A DNA stretch of 64,000 bases from NCBI GenBank assembly GCA_963854835.1, contig OY978525.1:32697253-32761252 (forward strand), read 5' to 3'. Position 1 is the stretch's first letter. Each line of letters opens with the position of its first letter. This document shows positions 21,375-34,001 of the stretch, piece by piece. The notes under the pieces were generated by a model. The model worked only from the letters and a program-made list of their open reading frames with translations, was not told the origin of the DNA and made no database searches. The DNA is from Megamerina dolium (lineage: Eukaryota > Arthropoda > Insecta > Diptera > Megamerinidae). The position numbers and the translations under genes are program-made.

Positions 21375-21497
21375 AGTGGCGCTTTGAAACTTTAAACATA
21401 TGTTTTATAGGGTTGCCACTTTTCTCCAAAGTAATTTTTTTCAAACTGCTGCAGCCATCTATATGTCAGGTCGGGTACTTCTGGGACCGCCAACGTA

Positions 21498-23174
21498 TCT
21501 ATTGCGTATACGTATAGTCTCCAGCCTAGCATAGTAAGAAAATATTTCTCGACAACTTGACATTTCACCATCACTGAATAACATTCTCGTTAATGGTGAT
21601 AGTCGTCACTAGCATCATTTCTATTTAATATAACTCGATTTGAAATTTTTAATGCATCTGCTTTGCGCAACCTCTTGTGCTTTCCGTTCTGATACTGTTA
21701 TTGCATACGCAGCTCGTCATGAAATCCTTATTTATATGCTGACTTTCACTTCCATATCTCTTGTTGATATTATAAACTTGCTACTACTGCTCTGTCCTTC
21801 ACTGTGTAACTGCATTGTGTATATTGTATGCAGTAGAATTATACATTGCCTCGTGCAGTTTTCGTCCAAAATCACTGTGTTCAGTGTTTGTGACAGCAAG
21901 TGAATTTCATTTGGTTTTTCTTTTTGATTTCTTTTTTTTTTGTGGTTTTTACAGTGTACATACATACATCCATCTCTATCCTTCCCTTTCTCCCTCTCTC
22001 TCTTTCTCCTCTTATGCCCTAAAATGAGAAAACCCCTTTACGTAAAAAATATTGAAGCTAATTAGCAATTTTAAAAGACGTTACATAGCTTTCGAAATGT
22101 CGAGCAAAAATAATATCGATGAAGTTGATGATGATGATGATGATGATGATGATGACTACGATGATTAGAATGATGTATTTATTGGTGATGGTAGCTGTAG
22201 TGATGGTAATGCAAGAGAATGAGAGTACATGCTAAGAATAATTGCAAATAGAACTGTTGACGTTGAGCTAGAGGGAAATACATACGACTACATTAAGTTA
22301 ATGATATTTTTGTGTTGCTCTAAAGTTGAATTGATGATGAGCATGACATTTTCAAACGACGATAAATGTTGATGTATTCATTTAGATTGTTGTTGGTTTC
22401 TTTTTTTTTTTTTTTTCTTTTCTCGGTTTTAGGTTTTGCTCCACCTCTAGAAGGGATAAAATTGGTTAAATCAAGGTTGCTGGATACAAATTGTATGTAG
22501 CATGTACAATGAATGTTGCTGTAGCAATGTTGTTGACATTATCGCAATTTGTTTTTGTTGTGCATATATTTGTTATGCTTGTTTGTGTTACTATACTTTT
22601 AGATAGTAATGGCTACGCAGAAATTAAGATAAAGAGAGAGATGCAGTGAACAAGAAGTTGCACTCTTTGAATTCCATCCTTCCTAATATTGTGACTTACA
22701 GTATTACTTTGTGTTTACTTTTAAATTTTTTAGTAAAACTTTTTATAATACTAATAATGGTATTGTTATTGTTTGTATGTCGCATTATAATTTTCTTTGA
22801 TTGCAATTAGTAAATTATCTCATTTTATTTACTTTAAGTATATATTCTTGGATTGATGCTGCTTTAATATTAAAAGTTTATAAATATTTTTTGGTCAGTA
22901 GTGTAGCAGTTACTGTACTGCATTACTGTAGATATATAATATATAGATCCATCTACATACAAATGAGATTTTCTATACATAACTCAAATTGTTTTACCGG
23001 AAAGGATCGGTTGGGGTTTGACTTACAGGGCCAAACATGTGAGCTTAATTTTCGGTTTGATCTTCCCAAGAGCATATTGTAAACAAAGAAGAATACTTTT
23101 ATTTATTCTTTCGACTAATATTCAAATATTCGCAACGGTTTTGAAATAATTTCAGTAATAAAAATTTAACTTGG
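21498..23174. other. AT-rich stretch with (GAT)n microsatellite, no gene
   Basis: Contains a (GAT)n tract at about 22124-22155, CT-rich DNA near 21985-22010, and T runs near 21930 and 22400. The open frames at 21640-22030 are low-complexity. A TTTTTTTTGTGGTTTTTACAG acceptor-like string ends at 21953 but leads into a CATA/CT simple repeat, so no exon is called. Confidence 0.5.
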
Positions 23175-23290
23175 CTAGCTTTTGAAAGAGTTCTTTTAGA
23201 GACCCTAGAGAAAGTGGTGTCACATGAGTTCTGCCATTCCAAACCGTCTTATATACAATTTGTAGATGCTTTCCAAAACTGATCAAAATA
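23175..23290 (+). repeat. SINE fragment, copy 3
   Basis: Only the central part of the SINE remains: GAGTTCTTTTAGA, then AGAAAGTGGTGTCACATGAGTTCTGCCATTC and a degenerate AACCGTCTTATAT. Both ends are absent. Confidence 0.6.
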
Positions 23291-23424
23291 AAATCGCAAA
23301 ACAATCATAAAAAAAAAATCAATCAAGATCCTTAAGTCTCTAGTGTCAACATATATACATATATTTTGGATGGAATCGAAGTATTGAAAAGCATTCTGGG
23401 TTTCACACTACTTCATGCAATGGA

Positions 23425-23930
23425 TATTTCGGATTGTTATCGAAAAAAGTTTCTTTCACCTTTTCTCACGAAGCGCATTTTCATCTCGGCTTCGGAAAAG
23501 TCACACTTTTTCCTCGGCAGAGAGCTACAGTTTGTCGCGAATCTTGGAGCGTTGACATTGTCACATTTTTCTTTGAAAATGTGTCCGAAAATGCCATTTC
23601 GGTCAACGGTAAGCGCTGCAGAGACATAAATAATTTTTTGTGGCCGGAAAATGAAGACATGGACGATCTTTGCTTTCAGCAGGATGGAGCGCCATGCCAC
23701 AATCGATATTTTGCGTTCCAAGCTCGATAATCGTATTATCAACAGTCTCGGAGATACCAATTCGCCGAGCTGTCGTTGGACTTTATTTGTGGAGTTTCAT
23801 GAAGGATCGATATTATGCAAATAATCCGTTAACGATTCAGGCCATTAAGACAAATATCAGAAACAGTCAATTAAGTTTTGGCGGAGCTGGCGTTTAACTT
23901 ATCCATTACCAATTTTCTATTATAATACAG
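23425..23930 (+). pseudogene. Tc1/mariner-superfamily transposase remnant (DUF4817-DDE type), copy 1
   Basis: Readable in two frames: FTFSHEAHFHLG (first catalytic Asp changed to His, FSDEAHF in relatives), then FFENVSENAISVNGKR and DLCFQQDGAPCHN with the second Asp. A frameshift follows, then a degraded C-terminal part (ILRSKLDNRII, NSLGDTN). It belongs to the same family as the copies at 39720 and 41851, which share the IVNGxRYRAM and FQQDGATCH signatures. It is inactive. No terminal repeats were identified. Confidence 0.75.
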
Positions 23931-24035
23931 ATATCCAGTCAACCATGTTGACATGGTTGAGTAATTGCTTATTTGATATGATATGAAATTCAAAGTATAG
24001 TCCTTAGACATCAATTTAAGGAGACCTTCATTTTT

Positions 24036-25300
24036 TATACCCTGCATAATGTAATATGCAAGGTATATTCATTTCGGTCAGATGTTTTTAACCACTTGAA
24101 GGAATCTTCTGAGATATAGAAAAGTATATATATTCGTGATCAAAGTTGCTTAAACTTTCGATTTAACGATGTCCGCCCGTCCGTCCGTCCGTCACCTGGC
24201 TGGTTCGCACGATAACTTGAGCAAATATTGGAGCAATTTTGACGAAATTTGGCATAAGTAACCTATGATCCAAGGGTGCGGAGGAGATTGATATTGGGCA
24301 TGACCGGTCAATAGCCATGCCCACACCAAGCATTCAAAGCGACTCTCCTTGGAATTTTCAAAATCTTTAACTTGCTTTAACTCACTTAATATACCATCTG
24401 GGACAACAATATTTGGCATATAGTGTTACATTATACTGCTACATAACCTTGCCAGAAATGGGCGAGCCACTCCTACTTTTTATAGTAGCTTCCATACAAA
24501 GTGTCTGTACTTCTTTTAAATTGAAACAGCTGTAACTTCTGCAATCCTTTGGCTAGAACAACCATAATTGACACTTAGATTAATATGGTAGTCGGAAATA
24601 ACATGGCAAATCAGCGTGCCACGCCTACTTCCTATTGGGGCTCCCATTCAAAGACGAGGGAATTAAACAAAAACTTCAAAGCCCCATAACTTATAAACTA
24701 TTTAGCGTAGAACAACGAGATTTAAGTTGTGAATTAGTATTCTAAGCGCAGTTAGACTTATTTCATGTAAGGGCTCGCCACGCCCACTAGTTATAGTAGC
24801 TCCCATACAAAATGAATGAATTTCTTTTAAATTGAAATAGCTGTAACATCTGCAATTTCTCTGTCTAGAATAACCATAATTGACTCTTAGAATAATATGA
24901 TAGTCGGAAATAATCTGGCAAAACTGGAGCTACCATACAAAAAAAAAAATTTAGCCGCTATAACTTACGAACTATTCAGCGTAAGACAACCAAATGTAAT
25001 GTATGGATAAATATTGTAAAGATAATTAGGTTTATAAGAATGAAGCAAGCCACACTCACTACTCACCCTCGGAATTATTTTAAAAACCCCTTAAAACACC
25101 CATAACTTACAAAATACTTTGTCATATTCAACCATATTTTAGGTGTAGATTAGTATTATAAGCAAAAATTGTTCCTCAAAAAACTGGTGAGCCACGCCTA
25201 CTTCTTAATGTTGCTGCCATACAAAATAGTGGAAATAATAGCAAAAGATGGATATTCGAGCAAACTTTATAAATATATATACCTACATATGCAAGGTATA
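24036..25300 (+). mobile_element. INE-1-like element, copy C (diverged)
   Basis: Starts TATACCCTGCATAATGTAAT and has the CGTCCGTCCG block at 24176-24192, the GCCACGCCTAC-type phrases and a TATGCAAGGTATA end at 25287-25300. The GTCGGC hairpin seen in other copies is missing after the end. More substituted than copies A and D, so an older insertion. Confidence 0.75.
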
Positions 25301-26005
25301 ATGTAATATATGTAATGTCATTTTTATATAGTAACTGCACGTCATTTTCGCTCGGTTGACCTAGGTCTACTGGTCAGTAATTTGTGAAATATTAATAATA
25401 GGAATCAAATATTCTCATATGTCTTATTAGAATGAGTTTTTCTCCGGATAGTTGAGCCTCATCTCGCAAAGAGAGCGGCCTAACCAAGCCAACTCTTAAA
25501 ATCGCCTCAAATGTTTGATTTTCATTGAGTGAAATATTTACAAGTATTCTTCTTAAATCTTTAAACACTGTATTAAATTAAGTAAAAAGCCGCAAGCATT
25601 ATATGTAAACTTATGTGCGTGGGATATTCTTACACTTTAAGCCAAAGTTTAGCAATGGTATTTAAAAATGTATAAACTATATACTTATTGTAGCTAAGAA
25701 GACAAAGCATTGGCTGTCGGATGGAGGGTGGCGAATGATGTTGTCAAAAGTAATTAATTATAGAAATCGTCTACCTTAAACAATACCACAGCACAATATA
25801 TATGTAAGTGTATAGTCACTAATTTCTTCATTATTTTTTATTATATTCATTAAGGTGGGTCAAATTTTTAAACAGACTGGCTCAATGAAAAATATGAAAC
25901 ATGGATGATTATAAACAAAAAATATTTTTTTTACATATAGGTGTCGAAGATTTGAACTACCTCATATTAAGTGCTGAAACCCAACATATTTCCTGTATAT
26001 ATTGG
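25301..26005. other. AT-rich spacer, no gene
   Basis: No recognised feature. Confidence 0.4.
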
Positions 26006-26900
26006 GTAATTTTAAATTATCGCAGATTTTTTGTACATTTTTGAATAAAAATTTTCTTTATTGAAAATCAATTTTAATCACGTAAATATTGGCTATTATC
26101 TATGACGTTTTGCCATTTTTTTTTTTTGGGTAATTTCATAGCTTCATCGGTGTAGAACTGCTATGGTGTATCGGCCAAAAACCTGACCAAGTAATTTTCA
26201 GCGGTTCTTCGGTCGAGCAATTTTTTACCTTCAAAGAGTTTTGCATAGACCAAAACAATTGGCAGTTAGACGGTGCAAGGTTCGGGGTATATGGAGGACG
26301 CTTAAAACCGAATCCAACCAAGTTCGATCAATTTGTTCCGAGTCATCAAAGATATGTGTGGCCTAGCATTATTATTATGGAACAGAACTCCTTTCTGTTG
26401 ACCAATTCTGGTCGCATTTCCTTAATTGCTTCGTTCAAGCGGTCAAGGTGTGAGCAGTAGAGATCAGAAATAACCGTTTCACCAAATTGTAGCAGCTCGT
26501 AATAGACAATCCTACCAAACACTCAACATAACCTTGTTTGCTGTCAATGCAGGCTTTGAAGACGTTTGTGTTTGATCGTTTGCATTGGATGTTCTCGTAT
26601 GTAACCCATTTTTCATGGCCTGTAATAATTAGCTTCAGAAATGGTTCGTTTTCGTTGTGTTTCAGCAGCGTTTCACTGATGGTAAATCGGTCAAACAAAT
26701 TTCTTAGCGCTAATACATGTGGTAGCCTGCTCTTTATAGATGATCCCAAACTCTCACGTAATTAATGATTAGTGCCTTCGCTATCCCCTGGCAGCTTGGG
26801 GTCAGTCTTGTTCTACCACTTTCAAAATTTCATTGATTTTTTCAGTAACCGGCAGACCAGAGCAAGGTTATGAACGAGCGATATCTGGTCATCAACACCA
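26006..26900 (-). pseudogene. Decayed mariner transposase
   Basis: On the minus strand: GLPVTEKINEILKVVEQD (linker and second HTH), SIAKAL...RAGYHMY, then LLKHNENEPFLK and IITGHEKWV where the first catalytic Asp (ITGDEKW) is His. Further on is PPYTPNLAPSN with the third Asp changed to Asn, then a C-terminal SMQNSL...MKLP. Many stops and frameshifts. Terminal repeats could not be set with confidence, so the limits are approximate. Confidence 0.75.
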
Positions 26901-29900
26901 TTTAGTAAGAAAAAACCGAGGATACTATTTTTACACTTTATTTTTCCCTTCCAAGGGGGTTCTCATACAAAATAAACGCTAAAACATCTGAAGACCGACA
27001 AATAACCTCATAGCTGCCCTGGAAGCTCAAACCTACTTACTCTCTATATCCATCACTTAAAAGGGTTCCCATACAAAATCGATGCTTTTATAATGGCTAT
27101 GACAACCTAATGCGAGAAAGTTCCAAATCTATAATTTAGTTTTGGTTCTTGGATAAATATGCTTGGAATTATTAAAATGTTATGTTTTGCGTTGTTAATG
27201 TTTTGTTCGATGCCATTTGAACCACCACAATATTCGGAGATATTGCATGTTTCATGAACAACTTTCAACTATAAGGTTTTAAGCGGAAAAATACAATTAA
27301 TTCACACAACTTTATTAATATGTTAAGTAGAAAAAGGAATACATATTGACTTATACGTACATACAAAAGAATTATTATGAACACGCAACGTACAAGTAAA
27401 AGTATAAAGAAAGGCATTATGAAGTGATGATAGAAGGTAAGGAGTCTTTTTATATTGTAGTAATGAAAGGTTTGCAGAGTTACTAATTATGTAGACGTTA
27501 TGAAAGAAACAAACGAAGAGGAAGACACTAAGTAAAAATAAAATGAAAACAAAAAGTATGAACAGATGAAAAACAATACAGCATGTAGGTATGATACTGG
27601 TAAAGAAAAATAAAAGAGCGAAGAAAATATGTGGACGAACTTCATTTAAACTTAATTTACATTACAACATCACTCATTCACTAATTCACTCACTCACTCA
27701 TGGATGTAAAATCAAGAACAGCAAGAATGCCGCCATCGAAAACAACGCATGCTCCCTAATAAGTCGTCTGCAATGTGGTATATTGTATGCATATTTATAT
27801 GTTCCTTCATACTCCTATAAGTGTATGAATGTTTATATGCTTGTATACAATTGTTAATAGTGAGAAAATGAGGTTATATGAAAGGATTCGATTCGAAATA
27901 ACAACATCATCAACAACTTGAACGTGTGATATTGTTGTTTATCCCATGGCATCGTTAACATCATCATTCTCATCGCCATCGTCATCGTTGTTGCGGTTTA
28001 AAACTTTATTTAGTTAAAATTTTGTTTCTTCTATATACTATTTTTATTGCATTTTATTCAGATTTTCATTGTTTTTTGCAGCTTTTCTCCTTTTGTGTAG
28101 ATAACAAAAAGAAGCATATAACTTGCTATACAATTGTAAGTATAAATTTCGATTGAAGCCATAATAATAAGAAACACTGAAGAAAATATTTCACAGAGAC
28201 GGCCACCGATATTAACATAAACTAAAATCTGCTCCATAGTCTCACTTAACACAATCTTGTATAGACGGGTGGGGAGGCGCATAGTTCAACGATCTAGCAG
28301 AAGCAGCAGTTTTGCGCAAGAAGCACAACTAAAATTCGCGATGGCAATCGAAATAAAAAAAAAAATATTTCAACATCGCGGAACTGGGTCTAGTCACTCT
28401 GGTATTATTACAGACCCATAACGGTCTATGTGTGACCCACTTTTAGTTGTTAGCCTTTATAACCTAACCTATGACCTATAATATAGAATCTAGAAGAATT
28501 TCATCTGGAAAATGATTAATATAAATAGCAGAAGTATAGCCTTCCTTCATTTTATCATCAATATTTCTTCCAAATGTACTTGCTCTCTATATACACCCTA
28601 TACAAAATTAAGGAAAAAAGTCTCAAAATCGACAAATATACTTGTAACTTCCCAGGGGCTATTCCTCATACAAAAATGAGCGACCGAGGTCTCCACGACA
28701 TTTCCTCCCAACATACTTTCGTTCTAAGGCTTAAAAACGCCAGAATATAGACTTACTCCCTATGTGCACGCATTAAAAGGGCTCTCATACAAAATGAAGC
28801 CAAAAATACCAGAAAATCAACACATCCCACAGCTGCTTACAAATCGCCCACAGATGTGTAAAGTATATGACCGATGCCATTAATTTTTCCTCCACAACAT
28901 TTTTCTTCAACACATTTAAGGTCTAATTATGGCAACTTAAAATAAGTTAACGTAGGAAATTAAAAATCATTTGAATTCTGTGCTACTGTATGTTTAGAGT
29001 AATTGGATACAGAGATACACGTAAAACAGATTATTAAGTGCCCGTTTAACTGTGCTAAGTTATGATACGTTAAGTTTCTATAATTGAGCCTTTACCAACT
29101 GTCTTCACCTGTTCCTCAAATCTGCTGCATTATCATCCCAATAGGTGTAATGTATAAGCGAAGCCAAAACATATTACCTCCTATCTTCACTCTTTAGTGG
29201 AGCTCCCATATAAAATGAATATAAAGAGACTGGAAAATTAACAAATATCCTCCTAGATGTTCAAAAATAACAGACCTCCATTAATTTCTCCTCGCCAATC
29301 TTTTTTCCGAACATACCTCATATTTTTATCTCCAATGGGGGCTCCATTATAACTTGATACAAAAAATGACTGACTCTCCTTTCTCCGAACATGCATACCC
29401 TGAAACTATATTATCTAATACAACTTCCAAAATTGATACAAAAAATCAAGCGTTCGATTGAAATCGTAACAAATTTAGTGTAATTCAGGTTCAAATGGTT
29501 TCCAATGTAGTAGATTTTTAGTTCACATTTAGAAAGATAAGAATTTTTTGAATGAACTAAGTCCAATTATTGCATGTGAAGATAAAGGTTCCAAAAGAGA
29601 GTTCTGTCAATATTTCGGAAAAAGTTATCTCACAATATCGTTTCCAAGAACGTGTTAGTTTCAATTAAATTTCGTATTAAGAACGGCTAACATTTGAGAA
29701 TGGATACTTGACAGTATCATCCGTGTATTCTTCCACTAAAGGTGGTGCTAATACCGCCACTGTTTACGCATTTATAAGACAAAAATGAACATACATATCA
29801 AAGTGCTAAAAAGTGAGTAAGTTATTCGTAACTTTTCAGGTACTTTATACACTAAAGTTTCTCTATTATGTTTCAAGCTATGTAGTCGTTTCATTATTCT

Positions 29901-30232
29901 TATGTAAGTACGTGTATATCATTTTCATATTTGTGATTGAATAACTTTTTGAGCAGCAAACATTTTTAATAAAATTTCATCAACAACCCAAAATAACAGA
30001 AATACTATCTTGAGGTATTTGTTCGCTCTCATTTAGCGTTTTATAGTGATGTGACAAATTGAATACTTTCTTAACTCGGATAAATTGTATTGTATTATAT
30101 TGTATTTGTATTCAAGTTAACGAGCACTAAATTTTATGATAACACCGAGTGAAAGACAAAGTAGCGAGTAGAAACAATACGACGCTGACGACTCTGGGCT
30201 AAAGGAAATTGTGACGAGTTGAAGAGTTATAG
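26901..30232. other. Long AT-rich stretch with degenerate repeat phrases, no gene
   Basis: Phrases like GGGGCTCCCATACAAAATGA followed by GAAAATCAACAAAT recur near 26950-27110, 28590-28860 and 29200-29440. These look like eroded repeats, perhaps of the INE-1-like family. The rest (27115-28580 and 29450-30230) shows short microsatellites (TCA near 27675-27700, ATC near 27970) and no recognisable coding sequence. Confidence 0.4.
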
Positions 30233-30745
30233 CTTATAGCCTAGACAGACGGCAGCCTGATTCCGGATTACCGGCGCACTTTATCCGAATAAAATAATAA
30301 CCTGACAAACGGCAGTATTGCGGATTAACTAAACGGCTGATTGCTGTTTTATTAGGTCTGTCCACTTAGATTACTATCACTATCAATTTCTGTCATCTGT
30401 CACTCTCGATATGAGAAAATCTACAAGAAGTACGTGAACTGAAAACTATCAGAAACTTGTAAATTGACGTTCACAGTTCGTAATTGACAGCTGGATTCAT
30501 TTGTTCGCCAACGCTTTTCATGTTGAAAACTGTTAACAATTGTTGAAAGTTTTTTGTTAGCGAACACACCTAATATTTTATAAAATGGATCGAGAAAAAT
30601 TCACAATAGACAATTTTCAGCAGTGTTGCCATCACAAATTGCCCTAATCCTCTTTTATTTTGAGGATTAACTCGTAGAGTTAATGCGGATTAGTGGCAGT
30701 GAATGCCCGAGTTAATTCGAATTAAATAGCTATTAACGAATCGGC
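30233..30745 (+). mobile_element. MITE-like element, copy 1
   Basis: About 450-500 bp shared in inverted orientation with 47405-47856. It begins CTTATAGCCTAGACAGACGG and has repeated sub-terminal TTAATCCGGATTA / GAGTTAATGCGGATTA motifs at both ends that are mutually inverted. Inside, an ATG at 30585 opens a short frame starting MDREKFTIDNFQ, which might be the start of the coding region of an unknown autonomous parent. The transposon superfamily is not identified. Confidence 0.65.
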
Positions 30746-32339
30746 AAACGTATGGGCAAAAATGTTTGAATGAAGGAGAATATATCGAGTGGAAACAAGT
30801 AAAAGCTAAAACAAAATGTGTCATAAGTTCGTACACGAATTGACTGAATTGCATTTGATGTGATATGTGTGAATGAGAGAGAACGTGTTCAATAGGAACA
30901 ATTCAAAATAAAATCTGACTCGAATTTACTTGAGTTACCGAATATAAAATATTCGAATAGTCACATCACTAATTATTGTTATTCGTTTTTTGTTGCTGTT
31001 GCTTATTCTACCGTATGTTATTGTATGTGCTTATAAAATGTTATACTTGAAAATACTTGGTACTTTCGTGTATTATTATAGAGTCACTTTTTCATGCTAA
31101 CAATGTTAATTTTGATTTTTTGCGAATTTCAATACAAAGTACTCATAAAATATGCGATGTTGTGTATGCTGCTGGCGTTGAAAATGACAGTACGTCTTCT
31201 TACTGTTACTTTTGGTGTTTTTTGCGTGTTGACTTTATCGTTTAGTGTACCTACCAGTATACCAAATGCAAGTTGTTGCCTCTCAAAATATATTGTTTTG
31301 AATCGTCATTTTCTTTTATGACTTTTTGCATTAAAATGTTACCAAATAGACGAGATGTATGTACTCTCGTACTCAGTGCTGATGAAGAAACGGAAATCTG
31401 CGTGAAAGAAATATGTATAGGTAAGTGTTAGCTAAAGTAAACAGCTTCTTTTGTTTAATTGCAATCTCAGGAAAATGTATGTATATCTGAGTGTTATTCA
31501 CCACTTTAAGTATAATGTATAACATGAATATTTAGTAAGCTGGTGTTGGTGGCGGAGTTACTGATGGTATGGAAGTACGGAAGTGAGTTCTCATTAACAA
31601 GTAAATGTGTAATAGTGGCGTTAGTGGTAATGACATTCTAAGTGTAAGTGAAATTGAAGAAGTAGTAGAGAATTATATAGTACATACTTGTATTGATATT
31701 GTTTAGAATAGAGTTCATAGTACAGTGGGTAGGATAGTACTTCGTCTTAGTAGTGTGTATTGTAACTGCTGACAATATTAATATTAGGTAGTATTAACTA
31801 TATCAATGAATTTAAAAACAAACACTATTACTACTATATAATCCTCGTAGCAAAGTAGGTAGCTAGTGCAAGACATCTCTCTATTACTGGTGGGCGGTCA
31901 TTAAAACGAGAACCTTGTATGATATCATGATAGTAAAGTATGTAGTCTCAAATACTTAAACTAATTAAAAAGATTTACTTACTTTTGTTGCAATTAAGTA
32001 ATGCTAATGAATTTCAATAGCAATCTATCTAGCTAGCTATCATTCGTATTTCTTAAGCCACTACTATTAGGTACCCACCTATTTCATTTTCACTCTTTCT
32101 CGATTTGTTTGTCTTTTGTTAATCTTTTCAATTTATTTCCTAGTATTTGTTAAGATTATTCTTGGCGTGTTGTTATAGTTTCTATTCGTAGTTGTACAAT
32201 TTCTTTGATGGTTTACTTCAATGAACATTTTTATTATTATTAATGCAAATTAATTGGCTAATTTAATCAGTTTATATTAGTTGCTAAGCATGAGGGCACA
32301 TTGATAAGTTGGATAGGAATAAAAGCAGAAAAAATTTAG
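30746..32339. other. AT-rich stretch, no gene
   Basis: Short frames on the + strand at 31057-31321 are hydrophobic by composition and unsupported. No repeat was recognised. Confidence 0.4.
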
Positions 32340-32349
32340 TGTTCTTTAT

Positions 32350-32890
32350 ATTTAAAATTGCCAACATGGTCTCTATTTAGGCCTCCAACTACCTTGGAGC
32401 TACAATAACATCATCAAAGTGCCTAAATGCTGAAGGCATTACTCAAACAAACTAAGCGGTTCGCGTATTGGAATGTCTAAGAGATGTTAAATTATGAAAT
32501 AAACATCGCAGTGTTACAGGGAAAGTCCGAATGTATAAGACATGTGTTGGACTCATATTGACATATGCCATTGATGCGAGAGCCACCGAACATGCTGTGT
32601 CCAAAATTGAAATGCACACTTCGCGCTCGATAGTTGATTTCAATCGGTGGGACCTGATGCGCAATGACGATATTTGAGAAATCTGCGAAATACAAGGTAT
32701 TGTCAAATGGAGCAGACGGCGATGGAAGGAGTGGAACCTGCATGTTCAGAGAATGGGATTTCAGCGTTTGGCCAAGATCGTGATTGTAGAGAGACCAAAG
32801 GTCGTCCGCCGAGGAGGTGGCGGATGTTACGTTGAGGTGGATGAAATTGAGAACTACCACTATATAAATCACCCGAGCTATCATTGAATT
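32350..32890 (+). pseudogene. RTE-like LINE remnant, C-terminal part of RT
   Basis: The plus strand reads, with stops, YLGATITSSKCLNAEGITQ, VRVLECLRDV, KVRMYKTCVGLILTYAI, KIEMHTSRSIV and WSRRRWKEWNLHVQRM, then ERPKVVRRG. This is the conserved order of the thumb and C-terminal region of RTE-like endonuclease/reverse transcriptases of insects. Several stop codons are present. The minus-strand frames over the same DNA are shadows. Confidence 0.75.
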
Positions 32891-33035
32891 TAACCGTTGT
32901 TATAGTTATCCAACTGTGGGGTGTGAGAGTGAGATTTTTTCAGATTTTCTTCCTCAACTGCGGCAGTACTTAGATGCTGATAAGCTGAATCTGGCAGCGC
33001 TTACCGATGAGATAATTCTCTATATAGACTTCACA

Positions 33036-33225
33036 GAGCTCTTTAGGAAGCATTTTATTTCATGCTAATTTGCTGCTACCGAAAGAATTTCCAATTGGTT
33101 CCCGACAGGTGGGCACCGTTCGAAAGAAAAATATTTTCAATATTAGAGCTACCTCAGCCGAGGATTGAATCCACTATCAACGGACCAGAAGGCCAACGGA
33201 TTAATCGCTGAGCCGAAGTGAATAT
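33036..33225 (-). repeat. SINE, copy 4 (head half)
   Basis: Reverse-orientation copy keeping the tRNA-like head and centre: CACAGAGCTCTTTAGGAAGC, GACAGGTGGGCACCGTTCG, GATTGAATCC and GAAGGCCAACGGATTAATCGCTGAGCC. The tail half is absent. Confidence 0.75.
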
Positions 33226-34001
33226 TAATATAGGTGAGTTCACACCAAGCTTGTTACTTTGTTAGTTCGTTACTTTGTCGTTTTTTGTATGTATTTGTAA
33301 AATTACCAAATATCCGAAAAGACACATAAAAAACTACCAAATAACGAACTAACGAAGTAACGAGCCTGGTATGAAGTCACCTAATATCTACGTATGAAAC
33401 AACATTTGATAGTAGCTATTGGGTTAACTAATTAATAGCTAGAATCTCTGCCTGAAAACGCTATAATTTGTTTGGTAAGCTAAATGCTATGCGCATACCA
33501 AAAGTATTGCAGAAGATACCGACCCCCGCAGAAGACAACCGTCCAGTTTTGAACTGACGGCGTAAAAGTGGTTTGATTCTTCAATAAGGATTCGCCTATT
33601 TTCTTAGTCCTTTCTGTCGGATATGAGGGTTTGTTGTTAATTGTTAACTCTGTTGTCTCATAGTTAACAGTCTGAGGCCTGAATTTGAAGTTGTTTAGAA
33701 GATACAATTGTTAGTGTAATGACCCATTGCGCTGAATCATGTTTCGAGTACAATCTTTGGTGAGTTGAGTTCTAAGTGCTCCTTAATGCACGGAGCACTG
33801 TCTTCTTTTGAAACGAAGTTCTATATATGGGTTTGTCTACCGCAGTTCAGCAGACCGACATAAATCCCATATAAAAGTACATGTGGGATTCCTCCAGCCA
33901 ATATGATATGCGCGGTTTCATATCCCATTTATTATCTATAGCCCGTTTGCATGTGTGCAACCATATTGAGGCTTCCTTAACAAGCTTTTAAATACAAAGT
34001 C
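33226..34001. other. Spacer, no gene
   Basis: Holds an imperfect short inverted repeat near 33240-33365 (TAGTTCGTTACTTTG facing CGAACTAACGAAGTAACGAG) and otherwise unstructured DNA. Confidence 0.45.

Larger units (their letters stand above)
20173..21495 (-). mobile_element. Mariner transposon (irritans-like), inactive
   Basis: A 1323-bp element with imperfect ~28-bp terminal inverted repeats (CGAGGGTTGTCCCAGAACTA at the left, the complement of CGTTGGCGGTCCCAGAAGTA at the right). TA lies on both sides (20171-20172 and 21496-21497). On the minus strand a transposase is readable in pieces: N-terminal helix-turn-helix part at 21168-21374, middle with HQDNAPVHTS at 20512-20844, and C-terminus near 20290-20240. 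It carries frameshifts, a small deletion after the first catalytic Asp (TIDET), a deletion that removes the third Asp region, and a nested LINE fragment. The phrase GIVFIEYLQKGKTINGEYY suggests the irritans subfamily; that is inference. Confidence 0.88.

Noticed and set aside
21930..21960. T-rich tract ending in TTTTTACAG as a splice acceptor
   Set aside because: The sequence after it is CATA and CT simple repeat with no coding character.
32452..32884. Minus-strand frames over 32.45-32.88 kb
   Set aside because: The plus strand of the same DNA carries a recognisable LINE RT remnant, so the minus frames are chance.
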